Program-made: the position numbers and the translations under genes
Notes under the pieces: generated by a model
Told to the model about the DNA's origin: nothing
The model's database searches: none
Seen by the model: the letters and a program-made list of their open reading frames with translations, nothing else
NCBI RefSeq assembly: GCF_004366355.1
Contig: NZ_SODV01000002.1
Coordinates: 1,590,768 to 1,654,767, forward strand
Direction of reading: 5' to 3'
From: Dinghuibacter silviterrae
Lineage (GTDB): Bacteria > Bacteroidota > Bacteroidia > Chitinophagales > Chitinophagaceae
DNA length: 64,000 bases
In this document: positions 29,701 to 36,200 of the stretch, piece by piece
Layout of the letters: each line of letters starts with the position of its first letter
Numbering within the stretch: position 1 is the first letter of the stretch

Positions 29701-30225
29701 CAGGTACATTCCACCGGGATCATAGACACGGACGACGACGTTGGCGCTCCCCTGGAGGGGATCATAGGTAATCATATACCGGCCTTTATCGTCCGTTTCC
29801 GCCTCTCCCAGCGCGTGCTCGTCCCGGATGCCTTTGTCGAATGCCATGACGCGCGCTTCCTTCAGGGGTTCTATCCACTCGTCATAGATCGTGCCTTGCA
29901 CCTCGTAGACGACCGGAGTGGAGGAGACCAGCCCGTATTGGGACAACAGTGTATTGATGGCATCGGCGGTGGCCTCGTCGATCATCCCCGTGGGCGCCGT
30001 CTTCATACCGACGACCTGAAAAAGGCTCACGATCTGCCGGGTGGCCTCACCAAAGGTCCCCTCCGACCGTTCGTGACCAAAGGTTTCCCTGAAATCGGGG
30101 TTTTTGAACAATACCTCGAATTCCTTTTCTTTCATCTTGTGGCTGAGCGCCAATATGACTTCATGAAGGTTTTTGATCTCTGGCCCCCGATCACCGGATT
30201 GGATAGGGAAAAGAATTTTTTGCAT
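17701..30225 (-). CDS. Giant TcA-like toxin subunit with internal tandem repeats
   Basis: A 4174-residue protein homologous in layout to the TcA translocation subunit of toxin complexes, far longer than typical TcdA-type proteins (~2500 residues). Order: peptidoglycan-binding-like helices (~5-95); a transthyretin-like beta domain (~108-195); a long helical shell with the VRP1-type cysteine cluster YCACADC (~652-658); about ten ~72-residue repeats (~1470-2195); an ABC-toxin helical part (~2250-2680); a neuraminidase-like beta domain (~2680-2830, GMWYDEPTQTLHVFACTYGGD); further beta regions; a pore/coiled-coil part (~3520-3780, long Gln/Asn-rich helices); and the TcB-binding C-terminus. TcA forms a pentameric syringe that injects the TcC payload. 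No signal peptide is visible. It is the second gene after tcBC (58-base gap). Confidence 0.88.
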   Translation of the reverse strand: MQKILFPIQSGDRGPEIKNLHEVILALSHKMKEKEFEVLFKNPDFRETFGHERSEGTFGEATRQIVSLFQVVGMKTAPTGMIDEATADAINTLLSQYGLVSSTPVVYEVQGTIYDEWIEPLKEARVMAFDKGIRDEHALGEAETDDKGRYMITYDPLQGSANVVVRVYDPGGMYLVSSGPFYNAPAQLTVDVNMGPRAFMGPSDFTRAVRTVRSLIGPLTIEDLSQNEKTQDLSFLNAKTTLSANVILSLVAAFRFAQWTKLEASVFYGILIQGKVMGQAIPPNADTAIEQGYATFLTLSVDDMIANLQQAALQNNIPYKTLSGQTDIRRQLQELKNAPPQVPGGTLPPAPVYAKLTLAGLNAAQQQAFLNIDPKTAAPAIWSTLSTDPAYAGAAGQAALAKLQLVFQLSSWTSDNTPLVSYLMGQGKLNTPDDLGTLVDKDVSDWASLLRAAGTAAPTDIQSTAATLAAGIEKIYPTQVFASRFQKNTSWTLANRDYITGVLTQPDFDLIHTPVSPYLNTHVQKNPLPAGVDQQTVTNQVMGIQRVYRSTPGADAALTLLSANIRSARQIYAMGKTAFVGQFGNTLGGATVAEGVFDQASTVHAAATYVAGQVATRLNNPSTNTMTDYNPQLPTSKFYSDYPDLANLFGIGPSYCACADCTSFLSIPAYVTDLLDYLFLRKTASGSNARALLQANNYKNAGLQWRRRPDIGDIDLNCDNTNTELPYIDIVNELLEDYIIPPIAAIRMLLEGNDWETVYAEFLIWLYIHLFPGTINPVLYDLLMKIGADPKTPICNISLLTPQAVVSEIFFSDSENYPEWITGGRSWVAQWVIRDQYITLKLALVLENRDSDVYGNIPGLDVVDGQVINNVKVDRPTLAKLSSVITQDIFNPAGGSEGKVKTFFDLVVMETHQTHLGTDDINANPEYTNTNVYNSLSDPFDTLGNNKWHLYPTLIPQQLPFDLYSNEANTFLEKMGKQRYALMETFSKQGDTLTAGIVIAYMGLSTGEADIIFIPRVQVPPAADPQLRFWGALDVSQPEVDKFLVAAGLDFTQLQTLLTLRFINPKGDSYIGDKVASNTCDTALMVITNMTSEKFDHINRFLRLWTKLNQMASVSISMTELDDCIMFLGGGQLNIGFGANLFYFLQLMQQLGLTATQLLTFYEDMDPGLYQQLFQNRQITNPLVAAFHWPLSGTTQITDAQANPGAVAVILTVCGITQDDLTAIINAGNGAYSALSLSNLSLIYSCGLLAGALGISVSDLFTFSGLVGVNPMHAVLPSPVKKASPESTFSFIRLFNSIQQAGFTVDDLNYVLTNQSNANPSLIPDPATVVNGLESIRSALQTAIASATVAPDPKGALLSKWLADPDLGWDKGIASKVLSILGQTDATTYLDQVLDNLRLFQLLRTQYAQSSTATYLERLPVLSLPDKTITGLQYDTTHYYIFVNDALAGTDSTYLGHLPGIDAAGQTAIQTLYQQSQTCPVSAVPVGSSVPAWLTANATAIAQNVPGFSWGQGALGFTGAMSAPVYNALLAQSADPVYTCALTQLLVASQGALAPTVTYVRLAAIPVIGLPDAGVDGLVYAADTGGVMELSFTGAMSAADCLALLGISTDKNFQQAVCQLFISAQPGQTVSTPLAALPSGWTGLPDLSGITGLSAMASPPMVSFAGQMSATVRDALNNLSSLNNWSTTVAALFQLANTAGTYGVTLPQPPGLNTTQFAANGVFYNASGTNMTLTYTGQMQPQTQTALLALSADPAYQAAIGCLYNQTSAIFGATLPPAYVPLPDGNIGSTVYTSGAIIFTGTPDTSCNDGFNLAQLGTDPGYTDAIQFMYSTPPPPSKTTGVVLAALPSISFPAGAPVSWQDGQLSYTGQMPDAERDTLLALSDNASYQAAVRQLHDQSQVTTVVSLEAVSGGGLPDGVKPSDLQSQGVTVQSTGSTYVLSFTGQMTAAQQSALLALVPPSTNDTYTQSIQKLYTGSQTVVVNTTPLAALPPVLIPSAAKTAGWGYDSNSSILYYSGAIPIPPATVTLLTAGIQTTDPDFAAAVQQLATLGANPGNIMVFAPPPDTPFSASGLTLSGGAVISYQGGTLSFTGPMSFVDYVGLLAQSPDPAYRNAVTGIYLASQPSAPGTVVTSTGYFGLPPLIFPPVYANQLSFSADTGTLTLAGCIASADLAVLQSLGSGFAYQQALSLLYQSSGDANRAAGAGFDALYATLATPTIAQADRYAYFLDTLSTSYQTIKEMDALSAQIASNFGVTAAVAGVLTNYVTAFIDPAFTGNNKALNPDPTQYPLAQTYMKLARAAFLINTFNLSSTDIQWLLELGSSIGTPDLFAWPTPSSPISFGSWSILNDLCLFERQYKTITIPDLAQPGQTTQLSVYDIISAALMIGQDLSATPVIPPNPGALLRALIQLTGWDPIQLSYLLNVGQPNLPNLVLNPLKLKDTAVPPVGCIPDLGDITTLLCLSSCFQSAGQLKVTPSRCVNWTINPITETVAVDIKQALKSIYPDDTSWMSAIQPLMNTLRQERRDALVAYLLSNKVTNPYGKFDIFPDTFTVYGNFLIDVEMGACQPTTRTIQAYCSIQLFVQRCLLNLEAPRIQANTTLDEDWEQWSWMGTYEGWYEARYTFLFPENLILPQALPNQSSFFQDLQNDLTQGAVTVDIVQAAYDNYLQSLDQVARLQLKGMWYDEPTQTLHVFACTYGGDPATFYYRYFKNIDNINGSWSPWEEVTADISSDQVIPVVQNGRLYLYWPMFTQATDEDKKTQTQTAQQNSGKTTASTPPPNKYWQIQLAFSEYKNGQWSGKKVSKDSLSSATILYSGNGPTLYPDVPDFVFVALDIPTPSSNAYTGTIDALLTNNTMVITCFQSSSAEVNLDLTFKLSGKDYDFSYSVTVDMGAPNVPVQELLDRLNNYIFVGNLPDTMSSGALINYTSSGSLATLLSILNPLLPSGLTIVASSLSYNTNGGAGTLAIIAEGGPNSFLLDPARGYATAIDLASVANYSPYIAPTWFQGSNWDNMLTEGTGALLDGSGYAILNAPSGTRYANLLYLQMGLWAKYQYLLTNSLDFDYLGIMMPFFYQDATRTFFVNQAFYLNGFQYYQGMELAFLATGGDAGQLSTFFSNTNYLTLDNGPYFQFTNFYHPFAHQFIKLNAQQGIQSILNRPIQLTGDATYYNSPEVLANPIVSSPNYKDFSFSSAYSPTGNVLNVDAYGGRPLEQMDFGPLSVGQLSAYGQYNWELFFHTVLLSAMMLSQNQQFEDADTWFKLIFNPTDTSSDPVPQKFWVTKPFFENTNPTLTADQILLYEIDPGAQEAFWLSVKLWRNDPYDPHMLAQYRIVPYMYTAFMKYLDNLIAWANFNYQQYTMESVNIAIQLYMLALECLGTEPEAIPPLVETPVCSYYQLELGLEALIFIDGSEGYLSDPVVQFENLIPPASPGGSPSGGGKPKPKIQQLPGLYFCIPPNQVLLGYWTKIETLLNQIRNCMNIKGQFQPLSPFPNVPGMGGPEGSSISDWGGILPNYRFMVMIQKATELCSEVRNLGSALLSALEKQDAEGLSLLRATQEVSVQQAVDKIKQLQITDANLNLTNLQDYQALINDKIAYYNGLVQGGLLQLEQQALALNQQSLSLEDPISDGTILAGILRQLPNFTMGINGVFGSPAATVTFGGTTLGEGVDCFVQRMSFQAHFDDRSASLANTNAGYTRRMAEWNFQLTMAKDELTQVGAQIQAAQNKIQIATQDEQNQQLLIQNAEDVETFLQNKYTNQVLYTWMVTQLSNVYFQSYQRAYSFAKQTEICFRYELGIPGTSYIQYGYWDSLHKGLLSGENLMNSLKQMETDYFALNVREYELTRQVSLAQLDPIALLQLKSAGSCYVTVPEELFDLDYPGQYFRRIKQVAVTLPGIVGPYTPVCLKMTLMSNSVRIDNTAGTAGNYPRLTDAKGTPTNDRRFLDNVAMTQYIATSSGVNDAGLFEMSGKDDRYVPFEGAGAISTWQIQLTSVYPQFDPSTITDLILHVKYTSREGGPALQSVASQSLQSKLGSALNTSGLTLTRGFSARRDFPTQWYKFLHPTGTTQELDLDTSTRFPYFTQGLTVKISNVIVLADMTTGVNAPSLYLSGQKLSNVPLHFGPNPLFGQMMYSTTPCKDAPGLWTINNGTGSGVVPVAPADINDLFIIFVYSLSPRQ
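23640..25800 (-). repeat. Ten tandem ~72-residue repeats inside the TcA-like protein
   Basis: A motif of the form LxFTGxM-x8-LLALSxDPxYxxAVxxLYxxSQ recurs with anchors near 25,664, 25,439, 25,223, 25,010, 24,812, 24,614, 24,389, 24,170, 23,945 and 23,730, spaced 198-225 bases (66-75 residues). Units 5, 8 and 10 are degenerate at the M position. A weaker additional unit may sit at 25,820-25,940. Each unit starts with a LAALPxxxLPD-like segment. I do not recognise the repeat as a named domain. Confidence 0.85.
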
Positions 30226-30283
30226 ATAATAATGTTGTGACGATGTATGTTTTTGTTGAAACAGGCGGTGTTCTCCCGACCGC

Positions 30284-33200
30284 TCATGGCGCTCCTCTCC
30301 ATCTTAACAGCCGTACGGACAACACAGGTGTCAACTGGCTGGTATCCGAACCCGGTGTGATCGGGCTCACCTCGATGGGATCTATCGTGTTGGTCCCGTT
30401 TTGCATATCCCGGCCGATCAACTGTAAGAGGCCTGTGAACCGGGGATCCCTGGGTATGCTGGGTTTGGGCGATAAAAGCTGTGACAAGGGAATTTGTTGC
30501 GGCGGACCCAACGTGCCCGACGGTCCGAGGACACGGGCGTTGGCGGAGGCGCCACCCAATTCCCTCGTCGCTACGGATCTTCTTACACCTTCTCCGATCC
30601 GGTATTGGGGACCGCTGGGGGCGGCCGGTGCCGGCGGTGGGGTCGCCTGGGCAGCCGCCGGTGGAGGAGCGGCCGGGGGCGGGGCCGCTGCCGTCGGCGC
30701 CGCGGGGGGCGAAGGCGCGGGGAACCCCGGTTTGGGGAAGGAAGGTCCTGCGGCAGGCGCAGGTTCCGGTGTCGGCGGTGCAGCCGGCGGTTCGGGCGGT
30801 GGAGCGGGTGGAGGCGGTGGTGGCGCCTCGTTGCTCGTACCCCCGGTATTGGATTCCGGCGGCGGTGTACCCTTGAGCGCGGCTATACCATACCCCGCCA
30901 GCGCTACCCCGGCGCCTACGGCGGCACCGGATACCGCGGTGTTGAAAAGCTTCTTCTCATTGAGCCCTTGTCCGCTCATGACTTCCTGGGTCGCTTCGCT
31001 GGCGGTGGACGAGGTGGCGCCCAGGGCGGCTCCGCCCACCACTTTTTTGGTGGCATTGACCACCTTGGCTGCGGTGGTAGCGGTTTTCACCGCTGCCGTA
31101 GCGGTATTGGCGGAACGAAGCGCCGTGGCGGCGCTGCCCAGTCCACCGGTCACCGCGCCCCCGACCATGCCGCCGACCGCCGAGTCCAGGATCTTGTCCC
31201 CGTCGACCTTTTCGTCCCGTGCGACCTCCCGGGTAAATTCCGCCGCTGCTCCCCCGGCGGCCCCGGAAGCCGCACCCACGACCACGCCGGTGGCGACGGT
31301 GGCAGCGGCGCCTTCTCCCAGTATACCCACGGCCACCGCACCTACGGCGGGACCGGCGGCACCAGCCGTAAGGACCGTGACACCCACCCCAACGACAACG
31401 ACGGCGGCGACGACCGCCAGGGTTTTCCAATCGTCAGAGTCCCATAAGCCCGTGGCATCGGTGGCATTGACCGGGTTGTTTTTCAGATAACAATAGTCGT
31501 TGACCCCGTCCCCGATACCGATCGGGTCGGCCGCCGTCCAGCGGCAAAGCCAGGGCGCATAGTACCTGGCCCCGTGATAGTATAACCCGCTTTCCTCGTC
31601 CCGTTCTTTTCCCGTATACCTATACCGTTTCGCCGGTACATCCAGACTGGGGTCGGCCGCCTGGTATGAGGTCGTGCCAAAAGGATGGTATTCCTCATAG
31701 GAGACAATATTAGCCAGCATGTCTAATTCATACTGGGCGCTTCCCAACTGGTTGCCGTATTGAAACCGCGGATAATACGCCCCCAGTGTGGAAGGATCCG
31801 TTCCCCCGCTGTCGACGGTCTTCCGGTCGATGGTGGCCACGCGGTTCTTGTTTTCCATGACGTGGAAGGTTTCCCTTTCCAGGGTTACATTCCCGGTGGT
31901 GTCATAACTCCGGTAAACCTCGAAGCTTCCGAGGTAAATCCGTTCGGATACCTTCCCGGTTTGCCCCTGTCCTGTCGTCACCTTCCGGGTCCGGCCGCCC
32001 GTCGCGTCATACGTATAATAGGTGGTCAGACCCGGTCCCGGGCCGCTGACGACCTGCTGGGTCACGGCGGCAAGCTGGTCTTTTACGTTCCATTGCATCG
32101 CGGGCAATTCGGGCAGGTTGAGCATATTCCCGTGGCCGTCATAAGCATACCGGACCGGGGTGCCCGAGCCGATGGTCGTCGCCAGCAACTGGTTGTTCAT
32201 CGGCGTGCCCGGAGACACACCCAGGGAGGTCCGGTCCGGCACATTATTGTTGTAGGCGAAGGAACGGGTATAGCTTCCGGTACCGGCGACGTGTCTGAGT
32301 GTCTTCATATTCCCCGTGGCGTCGTATGTATAATACTCCGTGTACGCGCGCATGGCCTGGCTGTCCGTGGGTGCCGGCAGCGGGTTCATGGCGTCAAAGG
32401 GGTAGTTCCGGTAGTCTGTGTTCGATGCGCTTTCATCCACGGTATTCTGGGCGACTTGTTCCCTTCCTGTAGCCGAAATAAGCCGGTACACCGCGTCATA
32501 AGTATAGTTGCCGTCGGACAGCACCTTCTGGTTATTATAAAAGACAGGGGGCTGGGCTTTGTCCAGCAGATAGGTGACATTCCCCATGGGATCATAGTAA
32601 TAATTCAGGTCCTGGAGTATGTCCGCACCGTTGTTACGGGTGGTCAGCAACCGGAGCAGCCGGAGGGTATCCGGGTCATAAAAATATTGGGTGACCGTAT
32701 TGTTTCCGTAACGGATGCAGGCGCGCTGGCCCTTCTCGTTGTGACGGATTTGTGCGACATAGGCCGTGGGGCCGGTGGCTGTGCCCTGGTAATAAACATC
32801 CACCATGTTCAGGGCCCCCGATTCCCCGTAGCCGGGGAGGCTGACATCGGCATTATTGACGGCCGCCTGGGTATAGGGAAGGGCGATCACCGTACCTATG
32901 GCTGACGGGGCAGGTATGAACGGCCGGACCTCCAGGATATGCCTGTTTTGCGCGTCATACTGGACAAGGCAGGTGTATTCGACGGGCAGTTGGGTCGAGG
33001 GATCTGTTTCCAGCGCCCCCATATCGGTGGACTCCGAACCACTCCATTGGTTCACGGGGAGCAGCGGGTCGGGGGAAGCATAAGCCCTGGAAAAAACGCG
33101 GCTGCTTTGGAGGAGGTTGCCTTTAAAGTCATACAGGTAGTGCGTGACCAGGCCCGAGTCGTCGAATTGTCGGTAAAGCCGGCCCCTGAGGTTGCACGCC

Positions 33201-36200
33201 TGATCTGTCGAGCCGTTGATGGAGATGCCCTCCCCATAGATGTTGTATCCGTAAAGGTAGGTGGACCCGTTGATCGTGACATAGCTGCGCAGCGCCCGGT
33301 GCAGGCCGTCGTATTGGTAACGGTAGATAAATGTGTCCGTCCCCTTGACACTCCATTCATAAAAGGGGTTGTCCAGGCAGTCGTGCAGCGTCCATCGTTC
33401 CCCTGCATCCATGCTAACCCTGTGCACCAGCCGCTGCAGCAGGTCATAGTCATACTGCATGACCGTATTCCCCATGGGGTCAATGACCTGGAGGGGATTG
33501 CCGGTAAGGTCGAACACCACCTGGACCGCGTAGAATGCGTCGACACCGCCCGTTATATTGAATTCGACCGTATAGAAGTTCCGGCCCAAAGGGTCCAGGT
33601 GCCTGGCCGTGGGTGTATTGTAGTGTGCCGCGGCCTTTGCCGCGGCGTCTGCCTGGAGCGGATCCGTGGACGTGCTGTGTTGCTGGTACCATACACTGTC
33701 CTTGACGGTATCGTTCTGATCGTAGTCGATCTCCACCCAGGCATCGAACTGTGTTTGAGAAAAGCTTCCGTCGGGGAAATCGGTCCGGATCAACCGGCCC
33801 GCCGGGTCATAGTGCAGAACGGCACTGACCCCGGAAGCCGGGGCTTCCTCGTACGCCTGGCTATCGCTGAAGTACGGCTCGTATTCCAGCACCGCGTTGC
33901 CCTTGTTGTTGTATACCGTCTTGCCCTTTCCGAGCCAGCGGTGCTGGGCCGGATTGGTGCCATCACAGGTGGTACCGCTGTCCGCCATCACCTTTTTCAT
34001 GGCAGACCGCCCCAAACCATCCGTATACTCGAAGCCGTATTGAAACGGAACAGAAGTGTCTACCCGTGGGTCCGGCGTTTGGCCCGCGTGCAACTGGCGG
34101 TTGATGCTGCCGGCGCTGAAAGGAATGCCATAGCTGTAGATATACCGGGTCGTGGCGCCCTGGAGCAGGGCCGGTCCGTTGGTAAAAGGATCCGCAAAAA
34201 AACCATCGATCTGGGCTGCGCTCAGGTCGCTCACCAGGGTGGCATCGAAGGTATCTCCCTCTCCTTTGCCCCGCATCGCGATGGCGACCACCAACCCCAG
34301 CCGGTCGTAGGCGAAGTCTGTTTGGTTCCCATTGGGATCCGTGATGGTTCCGGGTGACAATACCCGGTAATTCAGGGCGGTGGCTGCCGTTGTGTTGTCC
34401 AGGGGGTCGGTTACCGACGTAAGGAGCAGCCAGTGGCTGTCAAAACCGATCGTGGTCGGGGATCCAAAAGCATCGATGTACCGGTAGGGCAACAGAAAAG
34501 GCAGCGCTGCGCCCCCGTCGAGGTAGTCGATTCTGCCCGATGGAACCCACCATTCCCCGGAGGGATCGGTCGGGGGAAAGTAATGCGCCCCGATGTAGGC
34601 GTCCGATTCCACATACTGCCCGGCCTGGAGCAGTGCCGCCGTTGCCTTGCCCGCCAGGGCACTAACACCGGCGTCAAACGCAAGGTGGTATTGCTGGTAA
34701 ACCAGGCCGAGGGTATCCATGGTGTACAAGGGCAGGATGGTCAGGAGGTCGTCCTGCAGGAACAGGGTGCGTTGGTGTTTGAGCCTGGTAAGGACCGGCG
34801 TAGTAGACGGGCTGGTGAAATCGGAGAGGAGGTAGTAGCCGGTACCGGAGCCCGGCGGCCCCCCGGTCCATTCGTAGGCAATGGTCTCGCACCCGGCGGG
34901 GAGACGGTATGTCTGGGCGGTAATAATCGGTGTGGTATAGCCATAATGAGTATAAATGATATACGTATTTTGCTGCCCGGCCATCACGGGCGCGGGCAGG
35001 GGTTGGTTCCCGGGCAAGGTGATCCCGCCGGGGCTGGCCGGGTTCACCGGTTGACGGGGATAGACGACCGCGTAGGTGTCGACGATGTCCCCGTAAGCGG
35101 TATATGCGCCGTTGAGGGTATGCGCTATCCTGGGGTCTGCCGGGTTGCGCTCATAGTGATAATTGATCACCTCGCTTTCCAGCGAAAGGAAAACCGCGTA
35201 GGGATTCGGACCCTGTAGTTGAAGCAGGCTGACGACATTGTTATGTTCCGCCACCGAATAGGGAATGGGAGCAAGTGTGGGGTTGACCGCTGCATCCAGG
35301 GCATACACCTCCTGGCGGAGGACCATGCCTTTGCAGGCGCGTGCTGCTTCCCGTGCCTCGTCCGCTGTCAGGCCGGTGGGCATGATCGAAGCCGGAAGAT
35401 GGTATTCCGCCAGGGATGGGTTCTGAAAATATTCCAGGGCCAATTTACCAATGAGGTCATCCAGTCCGAAATAAGCGCCCGTATGGTACCAGGTCTTGGT
35501 CAGCATCGGTACCTGGTCTGCCCCTGAATTCGTGGAGAAAAGATCGGTATCTGTTTGTTCGACGCGTCCAAAACCCCTGAATTCCTTTTCCGGATAGTCA
35601 TAGTAACCGTGATGATAGGTATAGCTGCTGGAATATTGTGTTCCTGTCACCGCATCCGATACCTGTATACCCGACACGCACTGGACGGGGAAGCAAAGCT
35701 GGGTGACCCAGGGTGTGCCCCCCAGCTTATCCTGGAGATAATAATACGTGGAGGACTTGTACGTCAGGGTAACCTGTTTGCCCATTCCATTGGTGAACCC
35801 ACTCATCAGGTAAGGCTTTTGTCCTCCCATCAGGTCGATATATTGGATAGGACACGGCGCATTCGCCTCCAGTGGAGATGACCAGACGATGCAGGCCGTG
35901 CCGTTCCCCAAAAAGTCCGTCACCGAAAGCTGATTGGGCGCGGCCGTACCGGGAAATGCCGGCGCTTCGAAAGGATCGCCCCATGCATTCCCGCTGAGGT
36001 TCAGCCACGCACGGAGTTTGTCCTGTCCCAGGTACAGTATGTCCGAGACCCCTGTGCCATTGATGTCGGCGAGATGAAGATAGGCCGGGTTAAATTGGTC
36101 TATGGTGTCGAATACCGGCGCATTGCTCATGTTGACTTTGGCTCCGAAGACCCCATAGCCGAGATTGGGCCAGTATGATACCTCCCCATTCCGGATGCGG

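Noticed and set aside
30284-31440. TcC payload as an ADP-ribosyltransferase like those of Photorhabdus
   Set aside because: I could not find the Arg, Ser-x-Ser and Glu-x-Glu motifs of that class in the tail, and the composition is dominated by Gly/Ala and Pro.
30237-31490. Plus-strand frame (~417 codons) rich in Ala, Gly and Pro opposite the end of the TcB-TcC gene
   Set aside because: It mirrors the proline-rich and glycine-rich low-complexity part of the true gene and has no independent promoter or domain.
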